From Quercus robur (taxonomy: Eukaryota > Streptophyta > Magnoliopsida > Fagales > Fagaceae): a stretch of 64,000 nt of DNA. Of the stretch, positions 21,922 to 35,243 are shown in pieces. The stretch covers positions 52,161,501 through 52,225,500 of the forward strand of contig NC_065539.1 in the NCBI RefSeq assembly GCF_932294415.1. Reading direction: 5' to 3'. The translations under genes were made by a program, and so were the position numbers. Below the pieces are notes generated by a model. The model was not told the DNA's origin and ran no database searches. It was given only the letters and a program-made list of their open reading frames with translations. The number at the start of each line of letters is the position of its first letter. The stretch's first letter is position 1.

Positions 21922-23964
21922 CCAAAAAGAGGGGATTAATGTGTCCAACGAGTACTACTACTTAGGCATTAACTATTGCATCACATGTTGGAGGATTAAT
22001 GGGTGTGAAAACACAAGAGACATTGAACATTAAACACTTCACATAGTCCCATAAGTCAAAACATTGATATTTGTCGTCCATTGTTTTCTAAATTAAGAGT
22101 CTAAGTCCGTTGTTGCTACGGCGGAGACCTTTAATTTTCTACACTTAGCAAAGTCCCACATAGTCCAGGACATTCTCCACGTGTCATATACATTATTTAG
22201 CAATGTCTCATTGTCTCTCTCTCTCTTTCTCAAATCTTAATTTTAACTTGAGCTATATTTGGATAATAAAAATATTAATTTAATTGTCTAGAATTGGCCG
22301 CTTGCTCAATTTCGAAATCTTAAGTCAAAATAAAACCCCAAATTAAAAGCAAATACTCGTCGCTTAACTAAATAAAGAGGGGTTTTGTGCCTTTTGTGGG
22401 GGCTTAGGATAAACAAGGTTTAAGCATAGCCAAAGCGTAGTTTAGGCTAAGTAAAGTTGGGCTTCCCAAAGCTAAAGCTTGTATAGCTTTATCGTGATAA
22501 TTAAAATAATAACACAAAGGGTGGTATTTAGTGATAGATTTGTTTCATTTGTCCCCATTCAAATGTGTGAGAGATTCTTCTCTTTACCTAAGCTTCTTAC
22601 TTTTCTTGTTTTTGTATGAAAAAGAACTCTCTCTCTCTCTCTCTCTCTTGGAATATACAAATATTTGACAACTATTTGTGTACCAATTAGGTTGACAATA
22701 TTGGACATAATAAGATGACTTTGGGGGATATGATGTTGTTGCTTCACAACCCTCTCACGTGGCCCAAGTGTACTCTAAAGGTTCTACCTTAGTCTCATTC
22801 ACCTACCCTTAAAAATCCTTTTTTTATTGATTTCAAATTTTGAAACATAAACCCTCCCTCCTTTACTCTCTTCCCTCTTTTCCTTGATCATGTGCTTATC
22901 ACACCCCACACATCACCCATATTCCAAACTTAAATCAATATCATGGTTGAATCATTACCATTTAAATTCAAAAACATCGTATTGCTTTTCCTCTCTGGCT
23001 TCTATTCTCTCTCCCTTTCTCTCACTTTCACTATCGCTATCCCCATTAAAAACAAATTAAGGTTAAAAGGATAACAGTGAATAAAAGAAAAGTACTATAT
23101 AAAACTACTAATTTGCCGTGTTGATTTGGTAGCTTTCTGTCTGTTGCTACAACTTTATTTGGATGGAATACAAGCAATAGGGGATCTTGTCAATTTAGGA
23201 CTTCTGGGCACCATATGGTATTTTCCTTCATTGACTAGAGGTATGGACTATGGAGTATAATATATGAAAAATTAAAAATTATGGTTCCTCGTTTTTCGCT
23301 TCTGGAAATTTCTGTGAAACTTCTAGGAAAAATTTTAGGAAATACCACTTCCAAGACAATATGATGAATTCTTGGCATTTATTACCATGAAATTATTATG
23401 CCCTGTTTTCTGTATAATTGTCAACTAAAATGGCCTTATGAAAAATTAAAAAATTAAAAACTTTGATGAGGAAAAGTACAAAGTTTCTAAACCCTCAGAG
23501 TTTTAAATCTTTTGTGATTTTATACAAGAAACCTATTTCAATATTGGGCAAAACTTAGATGGTGCAATTTATATGCTATATATTAAGTTTTGGGATTAAA
23601 TTCAAAAACATATTTTATTTTATTTTATTATCCTTAGAAATACATATTATTCGTAATGTATTGGTTAATGCAAACTATATATACATGTGAATTTAATTAG
23701 CAAACCTAATGTACAATATCTAGGGAGTATATTCAAAAAATTTCCCTTTTAACTTTTTTCTCAATTAAGAAAACCAACTCTAAATTTTTAAAAAAAAAAA
23801 TTAGCAAAAATTAGGTATAATTTTTTAGATGCAATATATTAAATTCTCTAATTAAATTGAAACATATTATTGTATAGATCAATAAAGCACACATAATTTT
23901 TTTTTTTTTTTAATAATGATTAAATTCAATACAACCATATATATTTAAAGATACAATTATATGT
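21922..23964. other. Intergenic, nothing recognised
   Basis: Contains a CT microsatellite near 22626-22650 and CT-rich stretches, but no supported exon, RNA gene or complete element. Confidence 0.5.
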
Positions 23965-24131
23965 GAGTTGCAGTTAGCTCAATTAGTTAAATATTTGATG
24001 GTTGAATAAGAGATTTGGGGTTTAATCTCCGTCCCCCTCAAAATTAAATCGATTGATGTTTTGATCTAATGATAAAAAGCCATTATCAAAAGCGGACGTC
24101 ATAAATTGAAGCTCTTTCAAAAAAAAAAAAA
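23965..24131 (+). mobile_element. tRNA-derived SINE, same family
   Basis: Flanked by ATACAATTATATGT (23951-23964) and ATACAATTACATGT (24132-24145), one mismatch. Head GAGTTGCAGTTAGCTCAATT and poly-A tail. The internal words TTGATCTAATGATAAAAAGC and ATTATCA match the copy at 21693. Confidence 0.82.
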
Positions 24132-24145
24132 ATACAATTACATGT

Positions 24146-26700
24146 TTGAATGTCTTGAATTTAATGGACACCATAATGTACTATACTCAAGGAATTTACC
24201 AAAGCTTTACCCTTTGTTTTTTGCATGTGCAGATTTTAAATAGATCAGCCTTAAGGAAATTATCGTACCTGCAGTGACCTAAATTCATAATGATACTTAT
24301 TTTTTCAGGTTGAAACAGATTGTAAACCATATGTTACGACAAATCTTAAATCATTTTCACGCACAAAGCAGCTAAGGCCCACTTTTCCACTCTCGCCCTG
24401 AGTCCTGGACCAAATGTAACCATATGATTATGTTTTCAGACTTCACTCTTCAGAACCTCATTGCCATTGGAGTTTTCTATAATGTGTCTCCACATGTTCA
24501 CCTCTATTGGATTTGGATGGTATTTTATGTTTTTTTTTTTTTTTTTTTTGGTGCCTCATTTCCCTTCTCAAAACGTGAGTGAATATTATCCTCTAGTAAA
24601 ATCTCAAAATAATATCTTCACAAATAATATTGAAAAACTTTTCAAATTTTCAAACCATATTATAATTATGAAATATGATCTATTTTTCTCATAATATTGC
24701 CATTTTCCATAATTATTTTACAATATGTTCATCAAAACCAAAGAAGAAAACTGCGACCAGTATTATCCCTGATTTCAGGTTAACTTAATTTTAGATTGAT
24801 TTTGAACTCTCTTTTTAATAGAAGGAAGCATTTTCTAAGTATGATAATCGTATATTTTAATTACAATTGGTTTGATGCTTTACTTCAAACTTTGAAATTG
24901 TGCTTCAATGGAGAATTTGACTGAGTGGATTGCGTATGAATGGATTACGTATGGGGTTCAAAAACACCTCATTGAAGAAGACTTTTTTTGTAGAAAGTGC
25001 AAGTAATAACAATAAAAAATGAAAACAAGTAAATAAATATTCTAAGTTATCAACTACCAAGATTAAATTCTACGCAAATTAGTTGGATTGCAAATAAGTC
25101 AAATTAAAGCCTAATTCATCTAACATATATAAAATGTGAGCTCTACTATGAGACTCACACATCATGTAAGAGAAGGAAGGCTTCCTCTTATAGAAGTGAA
25201 TAAATTATTATGGCGTCTTTCTCTTTGAACCAAGTCTCTTATTTATATTTGAGACTTAAGCGTTTATTGTTAGTTACTTCTTTCAAATATTTATTTCTCG
25301 TCGGGGTTAAAGTACACTTGTTGAATTAATAATAAGTGTTTGTAACTTTACCTAATTGCTTTGAAATATTTTTGGTTAACACCATTTTTCTTCATTCTTG
25401 GTTTTAAAATCTTTCACAAGAGCTGTTACATCAGTTTTGCACTTGGCAAAACACTCTCAAAAGTCTAAACGATAGAATTAATGAGATATTACTATATGAT
25501 TAAAGAAAATCTTAAAACACATGATTTAATTCCAACACTTGATGGATTTTGAGTCAAAGAATGCTTTTTTTTTGGGGGGTGGGGGGGGGGGGGGGGGGGG
25601 GAAGAAGTTTTGGGCTCAACCACGTATGTAGGTTGGTTAGAGCTATAGAAGATGTGTTACATTGATTTCTAGGTTAAGTTAACAAAAAAACAAGATTTTT
25701 GTATCACAGTTTGACTTTAATTTTTACTTTAATCAAAATAGGGTCTGGTTAGGGCATACATTAACCATTCATAACAGGAGAAATTATACAGTCTTCTAGT
25801 GGACTATGTCACTTATCCACCATTCCACTAAAATACTCTCATTTGTTTAAAATTGTTGAATCAGTAATTAATTTCTCTTTTTTTTTAAAAAAAAAAAATT
25901 AACTCAACAATTTTAAATAAGTTGGAAATTTTTTAGTGAAATGACGAACTACGTCACTTATCCACCATGAATACCTTATCATTTCTTCCATAATAGAAAA
26001 TTTTTTATAAAAAATTGAAAAAACTGTCAAATTAGTTCTTTTTTTTTTACATTTTTTTACAACAAATTTTCTAAAATTATTTACCAACATATACCCTTAA
26101 GACATTCGATAGCGAAACCCATCAAAATATTAGTCTTTTCATTGTAAAATTAAACGAATCTGGTTTGTTCAACTTTAACCCTTTTCTCGTTGGAAAAGAA
26201 GGGATCTGACGTAGGCCTGTATCCGTTGTGAAAAGGTCGCTAACGTGTTTAGTTGTGAATGGAACCAACGATCATTGCAGATTTGGACTTTGGTGTCGGT
26301 ACAGCTGAACAACTTTTTTTACCTTTAAGGTACCGTTACAAACACAAATATATAAGTAATGGTAATTGTTGACCACAGCCTTCATGGATTCTGATCACAT
26401 CATGCTACTTGCTAGCTAGAGGACCCATTACCTTTGTGGCTGCAACCATGGCCCCGCCATTGAAGAAAAAATGTTTAGTGCTCCGACAACCCCTCACTCA
26501 CCTCTTTTTTTAATTCATAATTCATATTACATAACTTTGGGGTGCCAACTTGCTACCTACTTTGTACTTAATCTCATTTTTCTAATTAAAGAAAGTTTTC
26601 TAGAAGATCAATTTGTTTATCCAATGAATTAGGGCTAAGCAAATAAGAGAGTTGCGTTTTCAAAATTGGTTTTTTTTTTTTTTTTTTTTTTTTAAAAGAT
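24146..26700. other. Intergenic, nothing recognised
   Basis: AT-rich, with long T and A runs. A G-rich homopolymer of about 20 G lies near 25580-25601. No supported gene. Confidence 0.5.
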
Positions 26701-26703
26701 AAT

Positions 26704-26845
26704 ATTAACCTATGACGTTTGTTCTTGATAATAACTCTTTATCATCAGATTAAAACACCGATCAATTTTTTATGTAGGCGGGAATTGAACCTTGAAACTC
26801 TTATTCAATCATCAAAGACTTTACTAGTTGAGAAATTGCACTTAA
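26704..26845 (-). mobile_element. tRNA-derived SINE, same family, minus strand
   Basis: The complement carries the B-box-like GGTTCAATTCCCGCCTAC, TTGATCGGTGTTTTAATCTG and GATAAAGAGTTATTATCA, matching the copy at 21693. The poly-T at about 26669-26694 is its A-tail. No clear target-site duplication was found. Confidence 0.7.
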
Positions 26846-26849
26846 AACT

Positions 26850-28805
26850 AGTTTATACGTTGTTATTAGCTATTACTAGTGAATAAAAATGTAATTTTAG
26901 TTATGAGTCTAAATTGGAACTAATGGCAATGTACTATTTAAGATTTGTTTTTGAAAATATTGTGAATATAGAATTTCTCAATATATTAGTCTAAAAATCT
27001 GTTTGGTGCTTGTTTTCTGTTTCTAGCCCCACTTGTCAATCATGATTCACCACCACGACCTACCCAAGCAAATCAAAGACCTACTCACAGTTGAAATTCA
27101 GTCAAGAAGATGGAGAGATGGGGTCTGAGATTTGGGTGAATAATGGTAAAAATTGTTCTCAAATATTACAAAAATGTTTTCAAATTATGCGTAAGTAACA
27201 CCCAAAGTATATATCTAAGAAAAAAGATGTGAAAAAAGGTCTCGGTTGTTTTCAAAAAACTGTTCTCCATAGTGAAAATTAGAACATTTTTCTGAAAACG
27301 ATTTTCAAAGAATAACTGACCAAACAAATGTAAAATTAGTGGAACCCACACTTGTTGTTTTTCAAAAAAACTGTTTTATTATCTACGTTAGTTGTTATTG
27401 AAAATATAACAATTTCAAACTTTTTCTGATAAAAGGGGAGAAAGAGAGATGCGATGCTACAATTTTCTTTCTTACAATAAGTAGAGTTGAGCGTGACAAT
27501 GTCATTCATAGCCTGTTTGAATAAACTATTTCAAAATGTGCGTTTTAAAAACTAGCATTTTTAAAATGTGTATTTTGAAAACACCATTTTAAGAGTCATG
27601 ACCAATTGACAAAGGCCAACCTGCTCTCCCAACTTTCAATTCGAAATTATGTGACAAACCAAATGGCTATTATAGTTATAAGCATGTGTTGCATAAGTTG
27701 AGCCTAGCAATAAAAAAATTGATGGTCATGTTCCAGTTTGACATGTGGGTGAATTTTATTGTTTAGGACTTTAGGATAGGTTAGGTATCTAATTGACACT
27801 CCACCTCATCAACACTCTCTCTCCTATAACAGGAATAAATTTATTTATTTCTGTCTTCTCCATGATTTTGTAATAGGAATATACAAGTTAATTCCATAAA
27901 GGTGAAAGTTAAGTGACAAACAATTTGTATGACCATTACCACATATCTGATTTAATTTCAAGCTATTATAAACTGGTCATTATCGCAGGGAATGCTAATT
28001 AATAAACGCAAAATATATATATTCCCTACTTCCTAGGCAGCTTTGAAAAAATCAATACCACTAAAGGCCATTTGAGTCTTTGATTTTGACACAAATTCTA
28101 TCCTAGAGTTTATTAGGTTGCAGACTTCTTCAATTCTGTTAATATAATTTTTTCTGTGACATGTTTGAATAAGCTTGTTTTATATGGACTATAAACGTGG
28201 AGATTAATTTAAGAATCTTTGTTTAAGTCTGCTTTTATGTTTAAACCAAGATTCTTGTCCCTCAAAAACAAAAAACGAAAAGAGAATAAAGTATAAAAAA
28301 ACAAAGAGTGATAGAGAAAACCAGAGAGGAATTTTTTTTCTTTTGACAGAATAGTGGAACTTACCTGGCCATCAAATAGAAAAATGCACTAGTTTTCTTT
28401 TCTTTTCTTTGCTAAGCTAGTTCCAAGTAAAAGTATAGCTTATATTTGAATTTCTCTTTAGGCTAAATCATTTATATGATGGGAATTGACAGCATGATTA
28501 GACAAAAAGTAATTGAACATAACATATCTCTTTTCTTTCTTTTTTTTTCTCTCTCTCTCTCTCAGAAAAGCATAATCACAAAATCTCACATGCTACAAAC
28601 AGTAAAAATAAGATTAAGCATATGACTACGAGTCCCTCTCTAGTCTCTCTAACAATAAAGTTACGAGTTTTCTCCTGCATTATTTTGTAGATAAGACGTA
28701 TCGGATCAATAACTTTACTTGACAGACATGTTTGATAGAATAGGTAGCCTGTCTTTGGAGTTATAGGACATGAATGGGAAGCTCTTTTATTTGTATAGGA
28801 TCAAC
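26850..28805. other. Intergenic, nothing recognised
   Basis: AT-rich with simple CT tracts (about 28545-28562) and inverted fragments typical of old MITEs; no gene supported. Confidence 0.45.
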
Positions 28806-29877
28806 ATGATTGACATCATTCATCAAAAAAACATGACTGACATGATGGATCAAGTGTCAATTAGTCTTTCCTGTTAATCTTTCATGAAATATGGGTCGGA
28901 ATTGGGAAGGATTATTGGTATCTTGTTTTTGTCTCATACTCTCGTCTCATTTTCAGGATAGGAAAAAATCTACGCGGGGAAAGAGTGAGATGGGGCGGGA
29001 ATAGTAGGGTTGTGTACGTATATGTAGATACTGAAAATATTTGAATCTATAACATCCACTACAAGATGATTCCTCTTACCATCATAACAAGATGCTAATA
29101 AATTTTGTTTTGGTGTAAACAATATTCAATCTAGTATCTTAAGATTTTACTAGTTAAGCTAATTAAGATTTACAAGTACAGTTTTTTAAAAATAGAGAAT
29201 TAATTAAACAAACAAGTTAGGAACTTGGAATTATTTAATTTTATTGTCAATCATTTGGTAAAGTATACAAGTTGTTAGTCATAAATAAAAAAAGAAGAGA
29301 ATAGTACAAGTTGTTTATTATGAACTACTCCATTTTATTAAGAAAAATAAGCTAGTTTGCTACCATTCTACCAACAAGGGGGTATCTCATGAGATGGTTT
29401 CTTGAGAGTTAAGATCACCTCTCGAAACATTTGGAATTCACACATCTTCTGAGAGCCTTATAGTTTAGTGTGGCACTGATGAATCTACTGATCATAGGTT
29501 CTCCCATGGAGAAAAACCTAAATTCAAATTGCACTCCCACTTGTTGTAACTTGTAAGCACACAAAAAAGAAGAAGAAAGATAGTTTGTTGATTATGAGTA
29601 TCGTTAATTGTTATTACATTTTAAAAAACTAATTAATTATAAAAACCTACTTAAAAACGCAAGTGATTTTTAAACAAATATATTATCAATACAATTTTAA
29701 TTAAAGTTTATATTAACGCCATGTTTGTTTTGATGAAAAACATTTTTTGCATTTTCTGGTGTTTTTCTACGATAAAAAAATGCAAGTTAATGGAAAATAT
29801 TTTCAATGGTCAACAAAAAATGAGCCCAATGTATATATAGGGACACACACATACAAATTGGTTGTTAGCCAACTTTT
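28806..29877 (+). repeat. Segmental tandem duplication, copy 1
   Basis: A block of about 1.07 kb starting GATTGACATCATTCATC and ending near AGCCAACTTTTGAT is repeated immediately downstream. Shared words include GATCAAGTGTCAATTAGTCT, AAGATGATTCCTCTTRCCAT, AATAAATTTTGTTTTGGTGT and GTCAATCATTTGGTAAAG. Non-coding. Confidence 0.85.
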
Positions 29878-30145
29878 GATTGACATGGTTCATAAAAAAC
29901 AAGACTAAAATGATAGATCAAGTGTCAATTAGTCTTCTTGTTAAACTTTCATGTGAAGATACCAGTCGGAATAGGGTAGGATTATTGGTGTCTTGTTTTT
30001 GTCTCATGCTCTCATTTCATTTTCAGCGTAGGAAACAAATCTATGCAGGGAAAGAGTGGGAAGGGGTAGGAATTGTAGGGTGGGGCTAGTTGTATATATG
30101 CATATACATTTGTTGCAAGATGATTCCTCTTGCCATCATACTAAG

Positions 30146-31251
30146 TGAAAGTTTAAATATGTGTAAAAACACCCTTCAACGTTTAGACCCCCAAATTACA
30201 AATTAACCAATTCAAGCATTATGTCAAACAACAAGTGTGCGGAAACTTAACATAAGCTAATATATGGAATTGGTAAAACTATCTATGCCAAAATATAAAA
30301 GACATTCACAGCAGAAAATAAGGCAAAGATAAAAGGGAAGGAAGATGCAAACACAAAGACAACACGCGATGTGTTATCGAAGAGGAAATCGAAGCCCTCG
30401 GCGTAAAACCTCTCTACCGCCCTCCAAGCGGTCAATAATCCACTAGAAAATGTAGTTGGGATACATAAACAGCAATAGACCCTCCAAGCCTAATCTACCC
30501 GATGTACCTAAGCCCTCCAAGTTTCTTGCTCCAACGAGGTTGCGCCGAACCTTTTTCTTTTCTAGCTTACCGGATTCCGCTACTAAACCATAGCATCCGC
30601 CATCCTTGGCATCTTCCAATGCTTCCCAAACCTCCAAGAACACTCAACACTCTAAATGGGTGTGGGTAGTGTTTGGATAGAAATCTCCTCTCAATAGGTA
30701 TGACAATGAGAGAGGGAATGAGAAGAGACTACAAAGATTTCTCTCTAAGAATGAGTAGCTCTCTCTAATTGGGTGGGTGTTTTGAAGAAACCTCTCTTAG
30801 GGTTTTTCTTTCTGAATAGCCACACATATTTTGTGGGAATGAGGGATATTTATACTGGTGTGAGAAAAGAATGCAAGGAGTCAGTTTTTCCAAAAACAGG
30901 GTTGGCTAGCAACTTGACCTCGCGACTTAACTGAGTCGCGAGTTCAAGTCGTGAGCTAGCTAAATGGCCAGTCTGGATTTTTGTCCTGTAATGCACCAGT
31001 TGGCATGACTGTTCAGCTCCCCTGCATGCTCTGCACGTGTGCAACTTTTGGCGGCTTGCAAGCCGCGAGCTTCCCGCGAGATCAAACCGCGAGTCTCTAC
31101 ATCACTTCATAGTCTTGACCATTTCTTCACACTCTCTCACATACTACCCTTACATGATTCCCACCTAAATACAAGGTTTATAAGTGCTATATTACAAGCA
31201 AATTTGTCATGGAATAAAGCCAACACATGGTTGATTAAATTCAACCTTACA
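30146..31251 (-). repeat. 3' LTR (1,106 bp)
   Basis: Partner of 36349-37474. Many of the differences are C/T and G/A transitions, several at CpG (for example CGCGAG versus CGTGAG near 30952), as expected for methylated DNA. Confidence 0.92.
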
Positions 31252-31264
31252 ATCTCCCCCTTTG
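31252..31264 (-). promoter_or_regulatory. Polypurine tract of the LTR element
   Basis: CCAAAGGGGGAGA followed by T and then the 3' LTR start TGTAAGG. Several similar G-rich words occur further inside (see findings). Confidence 0.85.
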
Positions 31265-33227
31265 GCTATTCCGTGACAAAACACCCTAAAACAGACTCTA
31301 GGCTTAAACGTGAGTTTGGGAACAATGGCAAAACTCACTCACACCTAAATCTAGAAGCTGTAAAGCACTTGAATCATATGAACATGAGTCTCCTGAAACA
31401 CAACAATACACCATGATCATTGTATGCAGAAAAGCATGAAATGCATATGAAGCAAGTTATATGTGATCAAGCAAAAATGGAGTTAAGAAATAAACCATGG
31501 CTAGATCGAATAAGCAATCACTACAAGGTAGTGACCACAATGCTCATTCACACTTGGAATGAACACTTGAACAAACAAGTAAACAAGCTCAATGCAAGTC
31601 ACTTACATGTTCTACACTCAACCAATGCACAATACACTAAGTATATGCATCTAGGAACAATCCTACAAGGGCACAAGAGTGACAGTACATAAATCAAAAT
31701 GCAAGAAATTTTGATAGAAGTACTGATTTCAACATAGCATAAAAGGCTGCATTAAGCAAGGTACAAACCATAAAGCCTACAGAATATGCATAAAAACATT
31801 AACCCTAAAAGCTTACATAAGCACATGGGTACAAAAACAAAATTACTGAATAAAAACTTAAACAATATAAGCTAAAAGTGCATAAAGGTTCTCCCCTTCA
31901 AAGTGATGAGAAGCTGTGATGCACTTGGAACATATATACTTGTAACCTGAAACACTTTCACAAAACACATTAGACCCTCAAGGTAAAGCAAGTAATAAAA
32001 GGACAAGTATAATGTAACAAATAAATTGCGATCAAGTAAACATGATGTGAAACATGTGAGCAACTTGATCATACACCAAAACAGTCATATAGAAATGACT
32101 ACAATGATCACATAGCAAAGCAAATAATCATCTGAACATGCATTCAAAGAAGCACAATAGCATAGGGATATATGCATGTCCAAAGCACAAACATGATGCA
32201 ATGAGAACAATAAAGTATAACTCAAAGCACCATAAAGCCAACAAGAAAACAAACAGAACAAAGTTTTCTTATGATCTCAATGCCTTCTCCCCCTTGGTAT
32301 ATGCATTTCCCCTATGGAAAATCTCTCCCCCTACAAATGTGCATGAGAAATAGAATTTCTCCCCTAAAGGATGTGCACAAGAGTCATATAGAAATGACAA
32401 AACACTCCGGTATACTCTCTAGAGTATACTCTCCCCCTTTTTGTCAGGAATAGACAAAGGGTCAAGAAGAAACGAGGGCAAGAGATGAAGGTACGAACAA
32501 TGCTAATGATGCATGAGGGGTGCAAGATGAATGAGAAAATGAAGCTCAAACCTAAGACAATGTAAAATGTTACAGAGCATAAGGTAGACATGACATGCTA
32601 GGATGAAGAGGCAAGGTCTAGACCAATGCATGACAAGGGTAGCAAAAGTGTGTGCAAGAGGTGGCTAAGTGCAATGCATAAACAATGCATGAAAAATGCA
32701 CATGTGGGGTAAGGTGTGTTAAATACACAACCAATGAACCAAACATGTTCCTAATGAGGAAACATGAGAAACCCCAAAGTTTGGTACTCATCGGAGTCCA
32801 AACAAGCGAGAAAATGTCTAAAAGGCATTTTATCAAACACCTAGTATGCACACTATGAACAATAATGTGAAACAATGCATGAACATCATGAAATTCACCC
32901 TTAATACATGTTCTTTCTGCCACAAGGGACCAACATTCAATGCAAAATAACAAAAAAAACCAATTCCATGAAGAAATTTGACAAAAATTAAGTTTTCTCA
33001 ACCCCTATGATAAAAATCCCAACCAAGAGCACAAAACTCTCCAAAACATAATCTAAGGATCAAAATTAATGAAAAGAGTTTATAAATACCTTAGAAATGT
33101 TAATGGAATGAAAAATCATTCAAATTGGTTGGGTTTTGTTGTAAAAATATTGAAAGATGGGTTTTAGAGAAGATGGAAGAGGTTTAAAACAAGTTTCCCA
33201 CAAAAAGCCCTTTAAAAAGCTGTTTCT

Positions 33228-33395
33228 GGGCGTTTCGCGACTGGGCGAGTCACGAGGTTCAGTCGCGAAAATTTTCGCGAGTCGCGAGTGAGTCGCGAGC
33301 AAGCCGCGAATGAGTCGCCAAAAGTTTCTGGATGAGCTCGCGACTAGGGTTTCGCGACTGGCGAGTCGCCAACTGAGCCGCGAAAAACTCTGACA
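33228..33395. repeat. TCGCGA-rich module inside the LTR element
   Basis: About ten degenerate TCGCGA/GAGTCGC words (GCGACTGGGCGAGTC, TTCGCGAGTCGCGAG, GAGTCGCGAGCAAGCC). It is related in style to the TCGCGA words in this element's LTRs and to the core of the unrelated element at 9744-10506. Confidence 0.75.
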
Positions 33396-34232
33396 CCAGT
33401 TTTTCAATACAGAACATGGTTAATCAATGAAAAACAAAATAAACACTAAACATGAACACAAAGAGTGATAAAAATCACTTCCAAAAACATATAAAATGAT
33501 CAAAAATCTTTTTGAATTGAACCATATATGATTGAGCACACACACATCACATTTAGACAAGTACAATCTAACAAATGAATAAAACATTCATTAAACATTA
33601 GGCATGTGTGTTGTGTGTGTGTATCAAATGTGGAATAGTCCTTAGTCTAGAGTGAAGCTTCAATGATCAATTCAATCAAGTCATACACAACTAGTGCTAA
33701 GTCAAGTGGTCTATCTCAATTATAGAAATGAACATATATGACCTCCCACAAGAAAATGATTACATATGATGAAGCTTTTCATTTGGCTTCTATACAATTC
33801 ATAACATTTGATCATTTTGAATCAAAACATCTCATTTTGAGATCGATGCCTGAAATTTGTGATATTTCAATTTAATGAACAAGCCTTTGGCTTTTTGGGC
33901 ATCATACAATTTCATTTAAGTCGCTTTCCCTTTTTCCTAGTCAAATACTAGTATATGCGACGGTTTTTGCAGCTCATTATCTCTTTTCATTTTGAGATTT
34001 ACATTTATTGAGCTCTTTAAGCAATAAAAATAAAAGAGTGGGAAGAGACATAAGCACAAGTCTACGCATGTATCAAAACCAACATGACTATTGACAAATC
34101 ATTCATGACAAGCTTGAAGATCGATTTACAACAATCACACAAAGATGTCAAGATTTTTCCCACAAAGATATAAGTGCAAAAATAACAAGCTAAGCTCGTA
34201 AATGCACAAAGCCATTTGTACAAAGGTACAAG

Positions 34233-34994
34233 CAGGGACGGAACCAGGATTCGAAGTTGAGGGGGGCAAAGTATAAACACAAAAAAGTTTATGAAAATCA
34301 AAACTAACATCTACTCAAGCTTTGTTGAATTCCATCCCATTTATTAACATTATAATCTCATATTTTCACAATTTGGATTGATACTAATTTAATTGGTGTT
34401 AATTTTTTGGAATTTTGTTTGAAATTTTCATGAATTGGGACATCAACACTAGAGGCAATGCTACATTATCAACTTCAAATTATTTGTAATTTTTTCTCTT
34501 TAAAAAAATCAAATATTATAGATAATTTTCCCATCATCAACCATTCAAATAAAAGTTTCATTATTTCCATATTATATAGCTCTATAGTTTCAAATTTTAG
34601 TCCAAAAAATAAACCAAACAAACATACCTCGCTACAACAACAACATTAATGTTAATAAATTATTTTCTAAAAATAGTTAATAATTTATAAAATAAATCAA
34701 CAAACAAGCGTTATCAATTAATAACATTTATTACTAACCACTACACACATTTGATTCATAGTTCCCAGTCCCACAGGCTTTCCTTTTTTATTGTCATTTT
34801 CTAGTTTTTTTATTCTTTTTATTTTTATATTTATTTTTTTATCTCATTTGTCCTTATTTGACCATCTTTTTTTTCAAATTCAAGAGTCAAGGATGACTTC
34901 TTAAATCAAGTACACAGGGCTATATTTTTTTCAAAAGGGGAGGGGGGGGGGGGGGGCAATGGCCCCCCTCTGCCCCAACGTGGGTCCGTCCCTG
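34233..34994. mobile_element. Non-autonomous hAT element nested in the LTR retrotransposon
   Basis: Flanked by a perfect 8-bp duplication GGTACAAG (34225-34232 and 34995-35002). Terminal inverted repeats are CAGGGACGGA and TCCGTCCCTG. The element is 762 bp with no transposase, and a G-run followed by a GGCCCCCC stretch near its right end. The 8-bp duplication and CAGGG ends identify hAT. Confidence 0.9.
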
Positions 34995-35243
34995 GGTACA
35001 AGGCCAAACTCACATGTGATATGTGCTCAAACATATACGATCAAACTTTTTGAATTTTTCACTTTTTATGTGGTTTTAGATTTTTTACTCACACAAAACT
35101 GAAACATAAAAGTAAGATCAAAAACAAAATAATGCATACAAATAAATGCAAGATGCACAAAATGCATGAAGATATGACATTTAATGCATGAAGGGTCCTA
35201 CAAAGATTGAAAGAATTAGATCAAGGACCAAAAGAGCAAAAAC

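Noticed and set aside
25578-25601. Long G run (also C run at 3867 and G run near 34941)
   Set aside because: Simple homopolymers; the length is unreliable in assemblies. They could form quadruplexes, but no gene context supports a role.
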